From NCBI GenBank assembly GCA_010092775.1, contig JAADYZ010000511.1, positions 1 to 14,839 of the forward strand: a DNA stretch of 14,839 nucleotides. The letters run 5' to 3'. The position numbers and the translations under genes are program-made. The stretch is from Chloroflexota bacterium (lineage in GTDB: Bacteria; Chloroflexota; Anaerolineae; Aggregatilineales; UBA3940). The notes below the pieces were generated by a model that worked only from the letters and a program-made list of their open reading frames with translations, searched no databases and was not told the origin of the DNA. Each line of letters opens with the position of its first letter. Position 1 is the stretch's first letter. Shown here one piece after another: positions 14,241 through 14,839 of this stretch.

Positions 14241-14779
14241 CGGAAATAACCGCCGAGCAAAACAAGCTGCGCTTAGGCCAGCTCGCCATGTGGCTGGTTA
14301 TCGGCCTGGTCCTGACCTTTATTGGGCTGGGTCTAGCACAAGCTCTGTCCGCTCAACCGGATGATGGTCGCGCACCCGATTTCACGCTAAGGACCTATGC
14401 CGGTGACGAAGTCAGACTGTCCGATTTGGGAGGGCAGGTGGTCGTGCTGAATTTCTGGGCCAGTTGGTGTTTGCCCTGCCGCGACGAGGCCCCCGTTTTG
14501 GAGCAGGCTTGGCGCGACTATCAACCGCGCGGTGTGATGTTCGTTGGGGTAGGCTACCAGGATACCGACAGGCGCGCCCTTGCCTACCTGGATGAGTTCG
14601 GCATCAGCTACCCCAATGGACCAGACTTGCGCAGTCAAATCTCCGATGACTACAACATTCGGGGCGTGCCAGAGACCTTCATCATCGACCGCCAAGGCAA
14701 CGTGGTTTTCTTCGTGGCGGCACCAATCACTGAAGAGCAGTTGGTCACTGAGATTGAAGCCGCACTCGCCCAGGAGTAA
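14237..14779 (+). CDS. ccmG: Thiol:disulfide oxidoreductase CcmG/DsbE/ResA-like thioredoxin
   Basis: A 180-residue thioredoxin-fold protein anchored by one N-terminal helix (about 15-37), with its domain outside the membrane. It reduces CcmH or apocytochrome cysteines before haem attachment, using electrons usually supplied by CcdA or DsbD. The active site is FWASWCLPCRDE with Cys78 and Cys81, and the cis-proline is Pro145 in GVPETFIID. The APDFTL stretch at 46-51 opens the AhpC/TSA-Redoxin-type fold. The family contains CcmG/DsbE, ResA and TlpA, which are hard to separate by sequence; placement directly behind ccmH supports the CcmG role. No ccdA is present here. The start ATG overlaps the ccmH stop by 4 nt. 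Confidence 0.92.
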   Translation: MTEITAEQNKLRLGQLAMWLVIGLVLTFIGLGLAQALSAQPDDGRAPDFTLRTYAGDEVRLSDLGGQVVVLNFWASWCLPCRDEAPVLEQAWRDYQPRGVMFVGVGYQDTDRRALAYLDEFGISYPNGPDLRSQISDDYNIRGVPETFIIDRQGNVVFFVAAPITEEQLVTEIEAALAQE

Positions 14780-14786
14780 GATCACA

Positions 14787-14839
14787 ATGGAGATGCAAGC
14801 AAAGGCGAAAAACCCAATGACTGAGCCGATGAACGTTGC
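14787..14839 (+). CDS. Start of a further gene, cut by the window end
   Basis: ATG 14787 opens a frame that stays open to the window edge, beginning MEMQAKAKNPMTEP. AGGAG at 14772-14776, inside the end of ccmG, lies 10 nt upstream as a ribosome binding site. ATG 14793 is an alternative start in the same frame. The position in the operon suggests another cytochrome maturation gene, but 17 codons are too few to identify it. Confidence 0.45.
   Translation, partial: MEMQAKAKNPMTEPMNV

Overview
This window reads as a chromosomal segment from a bacterium of the Chloroflexota, probably an Anaerolineae-like aerobic or facultative member. That assignment is inference. It rests on a Rv1155-like PPOX/FDOR flavoprotein, a b6-type cytochrome b with a long C-terminal tail, a four-cysteine CcmH, a Cys-type CcmE and moderate GC content. 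No rRNA, tRNA, CRISPR array or mobile element was seen. The coding density is ordinary, and no intergenic stretch exceeds 300 bases.

Left half (1-5125, + strand): a tight run of collinear genes. In order they are a PPOX-fold flavin/F420 oxidoreductase, a MOSC-domain protein, the 16S rRNA dimethyltransferase RsmA, a metallo-beta-lactamase-fold protein that has lost its metal ligands, an unrecognised single-pass membrane protein with an Arg/Ser-rich cytoplasmic tail, a long GNAT-like acetyltransferase and a single-domain response regulator. Gaps are 2-71 nt, and rsmA overlaps the MOSC gene by 4 nt, so much of this is probably co-transcribed.

Middle (5139-7199, - strand): a multi-pass membrane protein with a GAF-like domain and a C-terminal SpoIIE/RsbU-type PP2C phosphatase. 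It converges on the response regulator gene with only 13 nt between them. On its other side it diverges from the respiratory genes across a 283-nt control region (7200-7482). That region holds a perfect 9-bp inverted repeat with its arms 20 bp apart, overlapping 8-bp palindromes, a good TTGACA-N18-TAATAT promoter and a predicted stem-loop at the 5' end of the transcript.

Right half (7483-14839, + strand): two respiratory transcription units. The first encodes a complete cytochrome bc-type complex: Rieske Fe-S protein, a one-piece b6-like cytochrome b with an extra ~150-residue tail, and a membrane-anchored dihaem cytochrome c. It ends at a strong Rho-independent terminator (10801-10830). The second has its own promoter and encodes cytochrome c maturation (System I) proteins CcmE, CcmF, CcmH and CcmG, then the start of another gene cut off by the window end. 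The Ccm proteins attach haem to CxxCH sites such as the two in the neighbouring cytochrome c, so the complex and its maturation machinery sit side by side. CcmE carries the rare Cys-x-x-x-Tyr haem site instead of His, and CcmH has two extra cysteines. These are the most interesting features here. I did not find a wholly new system.
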